DNA of 64,000 nt from Brasenia schreberi (Eukaryota > Streptophyta > Magnoliopsida > Nymphaeales > Cabombaceae), in contig JAYKKT010000089.1 of the NCBI GenBank assembly GCA_036023115.1, positions 13,655,001 through 13,719,000 on the forward strand, written 5' to 3'. A model generated the notes under the pieces. It was not told where the DNA came from. It saw only the letters and a program-made list of their open reading frames with translations, and did no database searches. The position numbers were made by a program, and so were the translations under genes. Position 1 is the stretch's first letter. The number at the start of each line of letters is the position of its first letter. Below are positions 1-10,919 of this stretch, piece after piece.

Positions 1-54
1 GATCATGGGCCAGAGAAAGATCTACAAAATGAGATCATTGTGCAAGAAGATTAC

Positions 55-99
55 CGTGAGAGCCTCCTTCATCGTGATCGGGGCGCTAGCGGCCGCCAT
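55..99 (-). CDS. CHC: Clathrin heavy chain, first coding exon (partial gene)
   Basis: The minus strand reads MAAASAPITMKEALT from an ATG at 99 and then meets a splice donor (CTCACG|GTAATC, exon end at 55). The reading frame hits stops soon after the donor, as expected for an intron. Plant clathrin heavy chains begin with this kind of N-terminus (MAAANAPI.M.E.LT) and continue LPS or LTS into the beta-propeller domain. The protein forms the legs of the clathrin triskelion that coats vesicles at the plasma membrane and trans-Golgi network. The exon ends in phase 0. The gene continues left beyond the window, so about 1,690 of the family's roughly 1,700 residues are not visible. The call rests on 15 residues plus the splice site and a GC-rich leader, so it is likely rather than certain. 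Confidence 0.72.
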
Positions 100-790
100 T
101 GCTCCCACAATTCAAGATCCGCTAACGGTAATTCAGCGATGGAAGATCCCTAGGGTTTTCCGGGGAAATGGAGATTCCAAACCCTAGATCGGCAATCTGG
201 CTAGGAATCGAACGTCGGAGAAATGGAGAAGCCTTTAGAGATCCGAAAGGCGATTAAACAAAGGACCTCCGCTTGCACCAAATCCAGGAGAGAGAGAGAG
301 AGAGAGTGACGAGGAGAATGAACCGACGAGTTCTTTTCCCAATTTAACCAGCGGCTTCATGTAGTCGACCTGTGCGGCTCGTTTTGGGCAAAGTGCGTAC
401 TTGCGAACGACACTCCGATATGAAATTCAATTCGGTTTGACCGATTCGAGCTTCGTGCCGCCGTGCATGCCAGTTGGCCAGACTGTCAGGAATGCCTGTA
501 GCCATGCCAGGGATGAATGCAGAACCAAACCAAACCAGACACGGATACGGTCCAGTTCAAGCATGAGGATATACTAGGGATGGCAAGACTAGCGCGACCA
601 AATCCGTCTTCTCATTAGTGTGTGCCTTCCCAACCCGCCTTGTCATTAGCGTGGGACAATAAAGAAAAACACCGAAGCATCATTAACAAGTAACAAGGTA
701 CGAGAAACTAGATTGTAAAAATATTGAAAGAAGATCACGGGTAAACCGTCGCCAGACGTTGACGGGCTCTCTCGGGACCGGCGCTTGGCC
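100..790 (-). promoter_or_regulatory. Upstream and 5'-leader region of the clathrin heavy chain gene
   Basis: This stretch lies directly upstream of the minus-strand ATG at 99. It is more GC-rich than the rest of the window and carries a (GA)n run at 292-307, which reads as (CT)n on the transcribed strand, a common feature of plant 5' leaders. I see no convincing TATA box and no other gene. The part beyond about 690 may already belong to the neighbouring retroelement, whose repeat begins at 798. Confidence 0.4.
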
Positions 791-797
791 TCGAGAC

Positions 798-1136
798 CAA
801 GCAAGCCTTAGCGGATTTCACCTGAGTGTTGGGGTTTGGCCACCGACTTTCTAAAATGACGCGTGAGATGTCCCTCCCCCGAGTACCAAGTGTGCCGACA
901 CCTTGGCACTCAGAGACTCACTCACTCGAACGATAAAGGCAAGGAAACGGTTTGATTAAAAGTGCACGAAAACTTCAAAGTAGAAAACTTAAAGGCAAGG
1001 AGAATTTTGATAGCAGAGACAAGAGTGTGTGCACCCACACGCGAAATTTACTTAGTTGGGGTGTCTTCTCTCAAAATGAGAGTTTTTACAAGGGAGCCAA
1101 AAAGGCTATGTACAGTTCGCAGTTTAACGGGTTACA
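798..1136 (-). repeat. 3' LTR-like direct repeat
   Basis: This is one of two 339-bp direct repeats, closely similar to 3232-3570 with scattered substitutions and no net length change. On the minus strand it starts TGTAACCCG right after a polypurine tract, as a 3' LTR should. The ORFs that cross it are not supported as genes. Confidence 0.75.
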
Positions 1137-1152
1137 TTCTCCCCTACCCAAA
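1137..1152 (-). other. Polypurine tract of the gag-only element
   Basis: The minus strand reads GGGTAGGGGAGAA immediately before TGTAACCCG, the start of the repeat. This is the normal layout of plus-strand priming site and 3' LTR in LTR retrotransposons. Confidence 0.7.
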
Positions 1153-1328
1153 ATCGTTGCCGCCCTCGGCAACAGCAACGTCCTAGCCATCCCCCGCACC
1201 AGTGGCTGCTTGATCGTGCCTGTTCCACTTCAGGGCGTGTGGTGTGCCGCATCAATGCATCGTGGTAACTTTGCACCTTCCGTGGGGCTTGGGGCAATGT
1301 CGATGAATGGAGCATACACTTCCTGCAA

Positions 1329-1454
1329 GTTGATGGGGCAGCCGTAGTGATCGCTATCTCTTTGGAGCTAGTTGATGGGGCAGCCGCAGTTAACGCGGTC
1401 CCTTTTGTGTGAGTTGTTGGGGCAGCCGCAGTGAGCGTTGTCCCTTTGTTGCCT
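1329..1454 (-). repeat. 42-bp tandem repeat, three copies
   Basis: The segment starting GTTGATGGGGCAGCCG recurs at 1329, 1371 and 1413, with a partial fourth start at 1455. The period is exactly 42 bp, or 14 codons. It lies downstream of the protease fragment and upstream of the polypurine tract. Confidence 0.75.
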
Positions 1455-1507
1455 GTTGGGGTTGTGCAGGGTCGGAGGATCTTGAGGCCAGAGAGTCGTA
1501 GCTCTTT

Positions 1508-2112
1508 TTACTCGCCTGACGTTGAAGATAAGGTGTTGTATCGGTCACTGTCTGCGTTGAAATAGAGACATTGCTCCTTGAGGTTGGGACGCGCATCTTC
1601 TGCCTGAAGGAATGCCGAACCCAAGACCATGGGATGTTCAACGTCTGCCACAAAGAAATCCACTCTAGTGCGTCGATCTCCAATCATGAGGATGACATTT
1701 GTTTGCCTCCCCTTTGACGTCATTTACTTTGCCCAGCGCGTCCTTGATGTAGGCGTTGGTCCCAATAATGTGAAGTCCTAGTCGTTTTGCTTCTGTTGGA
1801 GACACGAAGTTATGCGAAGCTTCCGAATCGATCATGGCCCGGGCCTCTGTCCCCTTCAGTCGCGCCCTGACGTAAAACAATCCATCATGTTCCCTCAACA
1901 TTGACACCCAGTTGCGCTGGTCCTTTCCTTTGAAGACTTGGAGTGCACCGCAAAAATGCACGTGGTCCTCACCCTTGTTTTCCACTTTCTGCGACTCTGC
2001 CACAGCCATTGTGTTCACCCGCTGGGAGGATGATGCTGTGGGACAATCCCGCGTATAGTGGTTTCCCTAGCAAATGTAGCATCGGAGGGCAGCCTTGCCT
2101 TTGTCGCGTTGT
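1508..2112 (-). pseudogene. Zinc knuckle and aspartic protease of the gag-only element (broken)
   Basis: Reading the minus strand from about 2112, one frame gives a CCHC knuckle (CYIC, stop, GNHYTRDC) interrupted by a TAG. It runs into a retropepsin-like segment with the core MIDSEASHNFVSPTEAKRLGL. The family norm is D-S/T-G at the catalytic site; here Gly is replaced by Glu. A frame change near 1700 leads to the second half (VDFFVADVEHPMVLGSAFL), equivalent to the flap-to-second-loop region of gypsy proteases. The changed active site, internal stop and frame change indicate loss of function. Confidence 0.7.
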
Positions 2113-3073
2113 GGCTGACCTCCTGCTTGTTCATTTTGGGGTGGCCTGCGTTATCCCCTCCATTCTGCGGGCTCTCCCTTGGCGCGTTATTGTATGGCGT
2201 CGTGCCGCCATTGTAGTATGCAGGCTTTTTCTTTGGACTCCAAGGTCGGTAGGGCCGTTCATCCTTTCGCGGCTCGTCATCCGCCAGGCGCTCTGCCGCA
2301 TTGATGGTCGAGGCTAAGTCCTTCACCTACATCTGTCGCAGCTCACGCTTTGCCTCACGTGTCAACCCATTCATGAAGAAGAAGAATCGGTCTGCTTCTG
2401 CCACGGTCACGATGTTCAGCATGAGGGAAGTGAACTTGTTGATGTACTCGCGGATGGACTTCTCGTATTTCAGTCGCATTAACTCTTTCCCGGCCAAGTA
2501 CTCCAGATCTTCGGGAATGAACTGTCTCCGTATCTCTCGTTTGAAGTCCTCAAATGTGTCGATGGTGTAGAGTCTCCGATCGACGTCTGTGGAGAGTCGT
2601 CTCCACCAAAGAAGGGCATCTCTCTTCAAGAATGATGTTGTCGCACCGATCCTTCTGTCCTCTCGTCGAATGTCCCGCACCTTGATGTACTCTTCCACTT
2701 GCCAATGGAAGTTGTCGAGATCCTTGACATTCTGATCTCTTGAGTACGGATCAGGCTTGGGGGTAATGTCATCATGTAAGGGGGTTGCTAAGGCCCCGCT
2801 TGCAACAGCACGATCAAGTATCCCGCAGTGCGCCTCGAGGGCTTTCAGCCTTTGTTCAATGACCGTATTATTCCCGTCGCGGCTAACATAGTGGGTAGAC
2901 AGTTCTTCCACCCGATCTTCAAGATTTGTCAGTGTTTCGCCCCAGTTTTCCTTGAAGATGCTGATGGCGCCACGCATCAACTCGAACTCCTCTATTACGA
3001 AGGTTCGGATGTTGTGTACGTCGTCCCTCAAGGTTTCGAGGCTGACTTCAACGTTTGCTATGCCATTCTCCAA
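2015..3073 (-). pseudogene. Retrotransposon gag protein (broken)
   Basis: An open frame of 248 residues starts at 3073 with a coiled-coil-like N-terminus (VSLETLRDDVHNIR, NLEDRVEELS). It then shows the plant retrotransposon gag domain: FHWQVEEYIKVRDI, ALLWWRRL, FEDFKREIRRQFIPED and EYINKFTSLML. An in-frame TAG follows RELRQM at about 2327. The same frame continues (KDLASTINAAERLADDE) to about 2015, but it has slipped relative to the zinc knuckle, so a frameshift separates capsid from knuckle. Gag would form the virus-like particle. This copy cannot make a full protein. Confidence 0.8.
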
Positions 3074-3231
3074 TCTACGTAGCCGGTTGTCAATAGTGGC
3101 CTTTTCGGTCGAGCGGCCCCTCCTGCGGCCCGTATCCGTTTCTTGGTCCTGTGATGGGGCGGAGCATCTTCAAAACTTGAGATCCATTGCAAAAGAGCTT
3201 GATGGCATGAGGCAGCGAGATCGTTACAGCT

Positions 3232-3570
3232 CAAGCAAGCCTTAGCGGATTTCACCTGAGTATTGGGGTTTGGCCACCGACTTCCCAAAAAGGTGCGTGA
3301 GATGTCCCTCTCCCGAGTACCAAGTGTGTCGATGCCTTGGCACTCAGAGGCTCACTCACTCGAACGGCAAAGGCAAGGAGGCGGTTTGATCACAAGTGCA
3401 TGAAAACTTGAAAGCAGAAAACTTGAAGGCAAGGAGAATTTTGATAGTAGAGACGAGAGTGCGTGCACTCACACGCGGAATTTACTTAGTTGGGATGTCT
3501 TCCCTCAAAATGAGAGTTTTTACAAGGGAGCCAAAAAGGCTATGTACAGTTCGCAGTTTAACGGGTTACA
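3232..3570 (-). repeat. 5' LTR-like direct repeat
   Basis: Second copy of the 339-bp repeat at 798-1136. Both copies contain the shared stretches CACTCAGAG.CTCACTCACTCG and GGAGCCAAAAAGGCTATG. It lies upstream of the gag frame on the minus strand, as a 5' LTR would. Confidence 0.75.
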
Positions 3571-3671
3571 AAAAAAAGAAAAGAAAAACCACAAAATATT
3601 GAAAGGAAACAATAGAGTGACGTAGATTATGTTGAACAAGCTATTAGTAAGACACATGATCGAGCTCTATA

Positions 3672-3770
3672 AAAACAAAGAATCTATATAGTTGATCTTA
3701 AGGGAAAAAGCTTATTTTTGTGTACATGGAGAAAGAATCCATATAGTTGATCTTATGGGAAAAAGCTTAT
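3672..3770 (+). repeat. Tandem relics of an RTE-like LINE 3' end
   Basis: Two consecutive units of about 56 bp read AAAGAATC.ATATAGTTGATCTTA.GGGAAAAAGCTTA. They resemble the LINE tail at 55455-55500 and 58124-58170 (AACAAAGAATCCATGTAGC...GGGAAAAGGCTTAG). They look like two copies of the last part of such a LINE, or a tandem duplication of one. Confidence 0.5.
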
Positions 3771-4019
3771 ATATGTGTACATGGGGAGATTGGATTTGTT
3801 GGTGCACCATGCATTAATGGTGCGGCAATGCACCAAATTCACATCATACGGTCAAAAGATCAAATCGTTTATGTATGAATATGAAAAGCAAAAAATACAC
3901 TATTTATATTTTGAAATTAAAAAATTTATCCAAATTGTGACTTGAGTACATTGGTGCACTACTCACACTAGTAATTCCAAATTTCATAGAGATACACAAA
4001 AGCTAGACATCACAAATAT

Positions 4020-4026
4020 ACATAAA

Positions 4027-4090
<64 letters not shown>

Positions 4091-4095
4091 CATAC

Positions 4096-4126
<31 letters not shown>

Positions 4127-4143
4127 CATACATATATATATAC

Positions 4144-4200
<57 letters not shown>
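4020..4200. repeat. (TA)n/(TACA)n microsatellite
   Basis: Nearly uninterrupted alternation of TA with occasional TACATA units over about 175 bp. Confidence 0.95.
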
Positions 4201-4201
<1 letters not shown>

Positions 4202-4663
4202 AGAACATGATGTACATTATATCCAAACAAATATGAATTATCCCATTATGGACATTGATAGCAGCTATTTTCAATTCAAATATAAAAAGGTGAAAAATGT
4301 ACTTTTGCCAGTATACTTTGTCTATATACCTTTTCTTCTTCTTGCATTTAAATCTCAACAACTTATTTTTTAAATTGGATTGTTAATTTTTGTTTGGATT
4401 AAATCTCAACAACGTTGTCTATGTATGTAAGTTGCACACTAGCATATATTACATAAGTATCCATCAATTTTAACTTGGGGAATCAAAGTTATTTACAAAA
4501 TAGAAAAAAGTACATGATAAAGTGAAAAGATCACAAAACTTCGTTGTCACCTTCAAAATGGCACAATATTACACGAGTCAGGGCATTCACAAAAGAACAT
4601 ATAGATAAAATATGAGTCTCTAACTCTCATTCGTGCCATATTATATATATATATATATATATA

Positions 4664-4938
4664 TAAACATGATCGGTTTAGACCCCACTCGGCGGTTCAC
4701 TCATAACCAAACTGTCCCACAAACCGTCCGGAATTGAAACTGCTGGATCTGGTTCCTAAAGCAGAACAAGGTATGACCCGGTTCGGTTACGATTTGTATA
4801 TATACAAAATCTGCCTGAAACTCAAACCACTTTGAAAAGCAGTGGTTGGTTTCTGTTCGAATCGTCGATTCTAGATCTGAACTGGTGGTTCCAGATCTTA
4901 ACTCATCATTTGAAGTTTGTTGGTTTCGAATAGGATCA

Positions 4939-4977
<39 letters not shown>

Positions 4978-7900
4978 AGTGCCACATGGTGCTCTTTGAT
5001 TTGTTACTATATATTATATAAGTAAATAATAAATATAATAATTAATAATATATACTATATTATATGTACCTAGGTGCCATGTGGTGCACGGGTACCGCAT
5101 GGCTATAAAGCATGTATCGCCGGTCCCAACTATACCCGAATGTCATGTGGTGCTTGGGTATTGGCTTGGGTATTGGCTTGGCGGTCAGCGAGTTATCGCA
5201 TGGCCAGTAAGTGGGCACCGCATGGCACCCACTGTCCCTTGCTATACCCGAGTTATCGCATGGTTAATCAATATTTTTAAATGCAAATATTTTTTAAAAT
5301 ATTTCTAGTACTAGCAAGCTAACTCTTTGAATGACCATTTGTTATTCATGAATAGTGTTTTCATTTTATAAATAACATATTTCAAATCTGAAATCATAAA
5401 ACTCACATGGTCTTACTCTTACAACCTTGCTCTTCCTCTTGTTCTTGCAGTCTTGCTCTTGCAACCTTGTTATATAAATAACAATATTTTTAATGTATTT
5501 AGTTATTTTTGTTAAGTGAATGGCTTACTATGTTGGTTCTTCTAGTTTTAAAAGCAAATAGAAAGTCATTTTAAACCGAAGTCGAAGTTACTATATTCGT
5601 CAAAGACCTATGATGCCAATATCATTGAATCAAGAAAGCATGATAGTTATAGGTAGCGATACATGTATCAATGTATCATTATGTAGGAAATCATTTTACC
5701 ATATAAAGTTCCACAAATACAACCTATACATAAAAGATGTCCTCCAAAAGGCAAGTTATAGGATCCAATTCATTTAAATTTTATTTTGTAAAATTATATT
5801 GTGAATAAGACAATGTGAATTGAGTGAAGTACGATTACTGTGATAAGATATACTGAAATCATGTTATGAAAAAACATCCAACAGTAATGGGTTTGGATGT
5901 TCATCAAGCTTAATTTTCTACGCAATAAAGTTTCTCTACTAGTGGATCTATTTTTATAGGGCTTTTTCACTACAACTTCAATCAAGATAGAAGAGTTTGC
6001 ATATTTTATTTCAATAAAATATATTCTTTCTAATTTTGTTCAAAAATTTGAAATTATTGATTATATAAAAATACTCACAATCTTTACTTGTACCTATTTC
6101 CAGGTAATTAATTAGTAGACATGTTCTTAAATTATATAAAAAAAGAGTTAGTTTTATTTTTTTGTTCATTTGAGTATAGTGTGTCACTATATTTTGATAT
6201 ATGGACTACTAATTGGCAATTGCATGCATGTATGATTGTTCACTAGATAGACGAGAGTTGGTCAATTCAAAAATGTTTTCTTTCACTTCATTGTTTTGAT
6301 AAATCACACATTGTACAAAATATTTGTTATATGTTAAAATCGGTTTTTGAAGAGTATTGACTATCTTATAATTTGTTTCCAATTTTACTTAAAAATATTG
6401 TTGCAAATATTTGTACTATTTCCGAATTACAAAGAATATGTTAGCCTATTTTAGGTGGTCAATTTTTTCATATTTGATGTGCTTGTCATATTCTTAACCT
6501 ACGTGTACAAGATAATTTGAAGATTATATGACCTAAAATACAACCTATTAAAGACACTTAATTTTCTTTGAAGTCGTTCTAATGCTGGAAATGAATGAGT
6601 AACTTTTTGTAAATAAAAAGGTAGAAGTCTAAGAAAATTTTTAAAAGATGTTGGACATTGTTGGAACTCAACCTATCAAATGTTATTTGTAACTATGCCC
6701 TATAGAGACTTATTAATAGAGTTTATGTACCTCCATTTTCTACAATCGAATTTGTTTATATCTAATTGGGATGTTTGTACATGTCTTTTAGATCTTCTTG
6801 TTATTTTAATAATGCTATAAATGTATTATCTAGTGTTTACTATTCAACTTGTCATTTATTTGTTTATCAAGTTTTAGAAATAGTTTATGTATATTATAAT
6901 TTCATACGAATTCTTACTTATCTCATACTATATAGGAGATGAAAGAAAAATGACTTAATTATTATATAGATCTTCCATAAATTAGTTTAATTATTGTTGC
7001 ATTAGATTCTAGATTAAAATTAGAAGGCTTAGAATTATTTTTGAATTTTCATTATAACGATCTTTCATTAATTGAGCTTAAGGATATCAATAATGTAAGT
7101 AATGATACAAGATTAAATATTAATCAATTATATGTCGATTATAGTTCTAGACTTAGAAAGCAACCAAAATCTATGGACTCAACTAAGTTTGAGGTATATA
7201 ATGTTACTAATTATGGTTTTTGTAAATTTAAAGAAGGTGAGGGTAAAGAGAAATTAAATGTTTTAAAATGGTGGTGAGAGCATCAACTTACTTATCTAAT
7301 TTTATCTTTAATTGTTAAGAATGTTTTTGTTGTTTTAGCCTCAACGGTTGTTGTAGAGGAAGCATTTAGTGCAAGTGATAATACATTAGACAAACATCAT
7401 TCTAATGTACAACCTAGATCTTACAAGCTCACGCTTACCTAAATAATTAGACAAGAGCAAAGCATCAAATACAAGAGCGTGAAAAAATACCGATTGACAT
7501 GTATACCAAAGGCTATACTACTAATGGAGAAACTATTGTGAGTACTATTGGTATTGATCCCACGCAAGCATGGAGCAACAATAATGATTAAGTTTGGAGT
7601 CAATTATTTTAGGTAAGGGGTTTCTATCTACGTAGGAGGCATAATTCATAGGTAAGTGAATTATAGTCAAACCCATTATTATTATTATTATTATTTTTAG
7701 TATATTTATATTGCATCTTATATGAATATATATTATATTTTATAATATTATAACTTTAGTTTACTTCTTATTATTTTTTATATATAATACAATACTTATA
7801 TAGTTATATTACATAATACATTACATATATGTAATATGCTATATACTTATATAGTTATATTATTATATTATGTATATATAAAATATATACTTACATAGTT

Positions 7901-8349
7901 ACATTATGACATAGTCTATATATGTTTTGTAATTTAATATATAATATATAAATTAATTAATGAATATAATACTTATAGTTATAACCTATAAGAACTTATA
8001 TAATATAAATTACCCTTCTTAATGTAATATATGTATGAATAATGTAATACATTATACACTAATATTTATAGTTATAAACTTATATTCTCTTATATAACTT
8101 AAAGTCATATAATTTAAATTGTCCAATAGTTACATAATTAAACCGGATCCGGAGTCATTTTAAATCAAATTCAAAACCATTCAAAAATTAGATCTGGAAT
8201 CACCCGAAACCGGATCCTGAACCAGCTCAAAACAAGATTCAAAACTGGATTCGGAACCGAATCCGGAACTGTCGCGAAACTAGATTTGAAACCTTCCAAA
8301 ACTGAAACTGAAACCGGTTCCAAAACCATCATGAAACCAAACATGTTCA
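4664..8349 (+). mobile_element. hAT DNA transposon, family F, copy 1 (degenerate)
   Basis: The left end reads TAAACATGATCGG and the right end, read inward on the other strand, TGAACATGTTTGG. These match the termini of the copy at 59479-63457 and the short derivative at 37533-38052 (TAGACATGGCCGG). Both ends are dense in GGTTCC/GAACCGG-type motifs (4670-4930 and 8145-8345). The interior encodes a decayed hAT transposase C-terminus at 7041-7442. The flanks are microsatellite ((TA)n left, AG-rich right), so no target duplication can be read and the boundaries are approximate. The segment 5065-5270 carries repeated CATGTGGTGC/CGCATGG units also seen in the other full-length copy. Confidence 0.75.
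7041..7442 (+). pseudogene. hAT transposase C-terminus (dimerisation domain), broken
   Basis: A 78-codon open frame ending LNVLKWW is followed, after one in-frame TGA, by EHQLTYLILSLIVKNVFVVL and then STVVVEEAFSASDNTLDKHH. This is the hAT family C-terminal dimerisation signature (WW...YP.LS.IA.DVLA.P.STVASE.AFS). The Ala/Glu/Phe/Ser core is kept. Upstream the transposase body is too decayed to follow. A BED-finger-like relic may lie near 5570-5640, judged by comparison with the second copy. It is non-functional because of the internal stop. Confidence 0.75.
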
Positions 8350-8420
8350 GAGAGAGAAATACATACATACATATGTGTATATGTATATATGATACATATA
8401 TATACATACATATACATATG

Positions 8421-8456
<36 letters not shown>

Positions 8457-8594
8457 GATGAATCTATATGTGTCCTTGCAATATATATGTATACATACAT
8501 ACATACATACATACATATACATATATACATACAAATACACATACATACATATATACATACATATACACACACATATATATACATATACATATAC

Positions 8595-8649
<55 letters not shown>

Positions 8650-8690
8650 TATGTACATATATGTACATATGTACATATATGCCTGGATGA
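8350..8690. repeat. Compound microsatellite (TACA, TG, TA, GTACATAT)
   Basis: About 340 bp of (CATA)n, (TG)n at about 8431-8455, (TACA)n, a long (TA)n run at 8600-8644, and a palindromic GTACATATGTACATAT array at 8645-8680. All ORFs reported over it in both strands are low-complexity artefacts. Confidence 0.95.
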
Positions 8691-10177
8691 ATTTATACGT
8701 GCCCTTGCAATCGTACATTTTTGTATGTGGTATTAATGATCAACCGGTAGGATGTGGAATGCTTGGGAGTCTCTTAAAACCAAACTCTCTTAAGGAATCA
8801 AGCTTGTGTCAAATTGAACGAACGGTGCTGCATATCATCTTAATTAATGTCTTGTTGATCTGGAATCTGGATGTATAAATGGATGGATGTCAATCTGGAC
8901 CAGAACTTTCTTAGGGTGCATGCACACTTAAAATTGCATTAAAAATCTTCGAACCAACCCGGTTGGGTTAAGATTTTCTGGAAATTTTGTATCTAAAATC
9001 TAACCTAGATATACTAAACACCATGAAACTCGGCTCTAAGTCAACTTCAGCTGCTGTAGATCCAACCCATTTATTTCTCTTCAACGGGATTGGTCCTGAC
9101 CTCTTGATTTTGTACCGCAATCCGATTCAAAATTACCAATAGCATTTGAATTTTGGGGCTGGACTTGATATTTGAAGGTGTTGAAGGGCTAGATTGAGGA
9201 TGAATCAAGTAAGGTTTGTGTTGAAAGCGAGATATATCTACATGGATTTGGATTTGGTTCTATTTTGCATAGCCCAAGTTTGAATCTAAACAAATGGAGT
9301 AATAGATTATATTATCAGAATTGATACACACATATCCTTTTTACTATCTACACACCCTTTGTTATTTGATTCCAATTTTACCCCTACTAAAATCCAAAAA
9401 TTACCCCGATGCTTCTAACTATATGGAACTCTCTCTGTGTGTGAGTTCTCACCTTGCTGTCGATCATCCCACAAAACTCTTTTAGTAACCTACGACTCAA
9501 AGCTTGGTCCAATGAATAATATTGAACTATCCATAGTCTCATAGTACTTCAAATCCGATAGAAAAAGAAGAAAGAAGAAGAAGATTGTCAATTTGAAGAG
9601 TGTTTGGGTGATTTGGTGGGGTATTTTGTTGATTTGATATATTGTTTTTGTCTTAATCAAAACAAAAAAAATATCAACTCAAAACATGACATAGACATGT
9701 CTCCTTGACGGTGTGCCTGAGGCACATCTCTTTGTTGGTAGGAGACTTGATGGGGAGACATGCCTATACCATATCTCGAGTTGGAAACTTGACCTTTTTT
9801 GTTTATTATTTTTTCATATATTTCTTAATTTTCTTCTTCTTCTTTTTTAACTCTTATTGTTGTTGTTCTTCTTCTTATTATCCATTATGTTTTATGTTTC
9901 ATCTTTCTTGATTCTATTTTATTTTTTTCTTTTTTCGAGGAGATTTGTAAGAGTATGTGTTGTACAATTGTGAAACAAGCAACAATACTAAAGATAAATG
10001 ATATGTCGATCGTCAGAATAAAGAGATCCAGAGAGACCCTTGCTAGAATTGGGTGTGAGAGGAGAGAGAAAGTAATGAGGGATAATTTTGTTTTTGTTTT
10101 GGAAAAAAGAGTGTGAATAGTAAAAGGAGTGTGGGAATAATAATTTCCTTAAATTATCTCTCATTAGTTATTCAAGT
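8691..10177. other. Gene-free stretch
   Basis: I recognise no gene, RNA or element here. It contains a T-rich tract at about 9798-9900 and otherwise ordinary AT-rich non-coding sequence. Confidence 0.5.
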
Positions 10178-10868
10178 CCTATATATAAACTACAATTTCT
10201 TTCGGTGTATTCAAAAGAATGAAGTCAAAGAGACTCTTAAATATATGAAGGTTGATAAATATGTAGGACCCGACAATATTTCTATAGAAGTATGAAAAAC
10301 CCTAGGAGAGATGAGGCTCGCTTTGCTCACAAGACTATTTAATGAAATATGAAAAACCCAAAAGATACCTGAGGTTAAGACAAGTAGTTAATAAGTTATA
10401 CTATGAAATTATGGGAAAGAATTATCGAACGTAGGTTAAGACAAGTACCGAGTACAATAGAGAACCAATTTGTATTCACCTATTGAGACGTCTTATGAAA
10501 TATTTTAGAGCAAAAAAGAACCTTCACGTGATATTTATTGATCTAAAAAAGGCTTATGATAGGGTGTCAAGAGATGTTATTTAGAGAACCTTAGAAAAGA
10601 GAGGTATCCCATTGACATACATAAATCTTATAAGATACATGTATAATGGTATTAAAACTTGTGTGAGGACTTATGAAAGAATAAAAAACTTATTTGAAGT
10701 TAATATTGGGTTATATTAGGGATCAACTTTAAGTCCATATTTATTTATATTGGTTATTGATGAGTTAACAAAATATATTTTAAATGAAGTACCTTTGTGT
10801 ATGTTATTTGCAAATGATATTGTGTGTGGATGAGTCTAAGAAAAAAATTGATAGGAAATTGGAACTGG
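10178..10868 (+). pseudogene. RTE-like LINE fragment (reverse transcriptase), copy C
   Basis: Sequence closely related to the LINEs at 53335-58186. It starts at the motif coding YNFFRCIQKNEVKETLKYMK, then the thumb/finger region with a deletion near 10376. It continues with IDLKKAYDR and ends at the equivalent of SKEKVNRKLEL. The catalytic FADD box is FAND here, and there are several stops. It is truncated at both ends; the right end abuts the decayed copia gag. Confidence 0.8.
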
Positions 10869-10919
10869 CTGTATAAACTCTCTACTTGTTGTCTCTACCA
10901 AATTATTAAAAATGACTTC

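Larger units (their letters stand above)
798..3570 (-). mobile_element. Small gypsy-like LTR element with gag and protease only (TR-GAG-like)
   Basis: Two 339-bp direct repeats (798-1136 and 3232-3570) flank an internal region whose minus strand codes for a retrotransposon gag protein, a zinc knuckle and part of an aspartic protease. The repeats begin TGTAACCCG on the minus strand, and a polypurine tract abuts the 3' repeat at 1137-1152, which fixes the orientation. There is no reverse transcriptase, RNase H or integrase, and only about 2.1 kb lies between the repeats. This fits the non-autonomous gag-only elements of plants (TR-GAG), or a gypsy element with an internal deletion. I could not find a target duplication or a convincing primer-binding site, and the inner limit of the repeats does not show the usual CA end, so the repeats may be truncated LTRs. 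Confidence 0.7.
3571..4663. other. Gene-free stretch with microsatellite
   Basis: I find no gene here. Two degenerate copies of an RTE-like LINE tail occur near 3672-3770. A long (TA)n/(TACA)n tract fills 4025-4197, and a short (TA)n at 4642-4663 abuts the hAT element. The Tyr/Ile-rich ORFs in this stretch are products of the microsatellite. Confidence 0.6.

Noticed and set aside
952..1347. 131-codon plus-strand ORF
   Set aside because: It lies across the LTR-like repeat of a minus-strand element and its frame is not conserved in the second repeat copy.
2301..3245. Plus-strand ORFs opposite gag
   Set aside because: They are antisense shadows of the minus-strand gag frame, whose motifs are clear.
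8171..8878. Long Tyr/Ile/His-rich ORFs on both strands
   Set aside because: They are translations of TA/TACA/TG microsatellites and lack any protein-like composition or homology. The same applies to 3984-4361.
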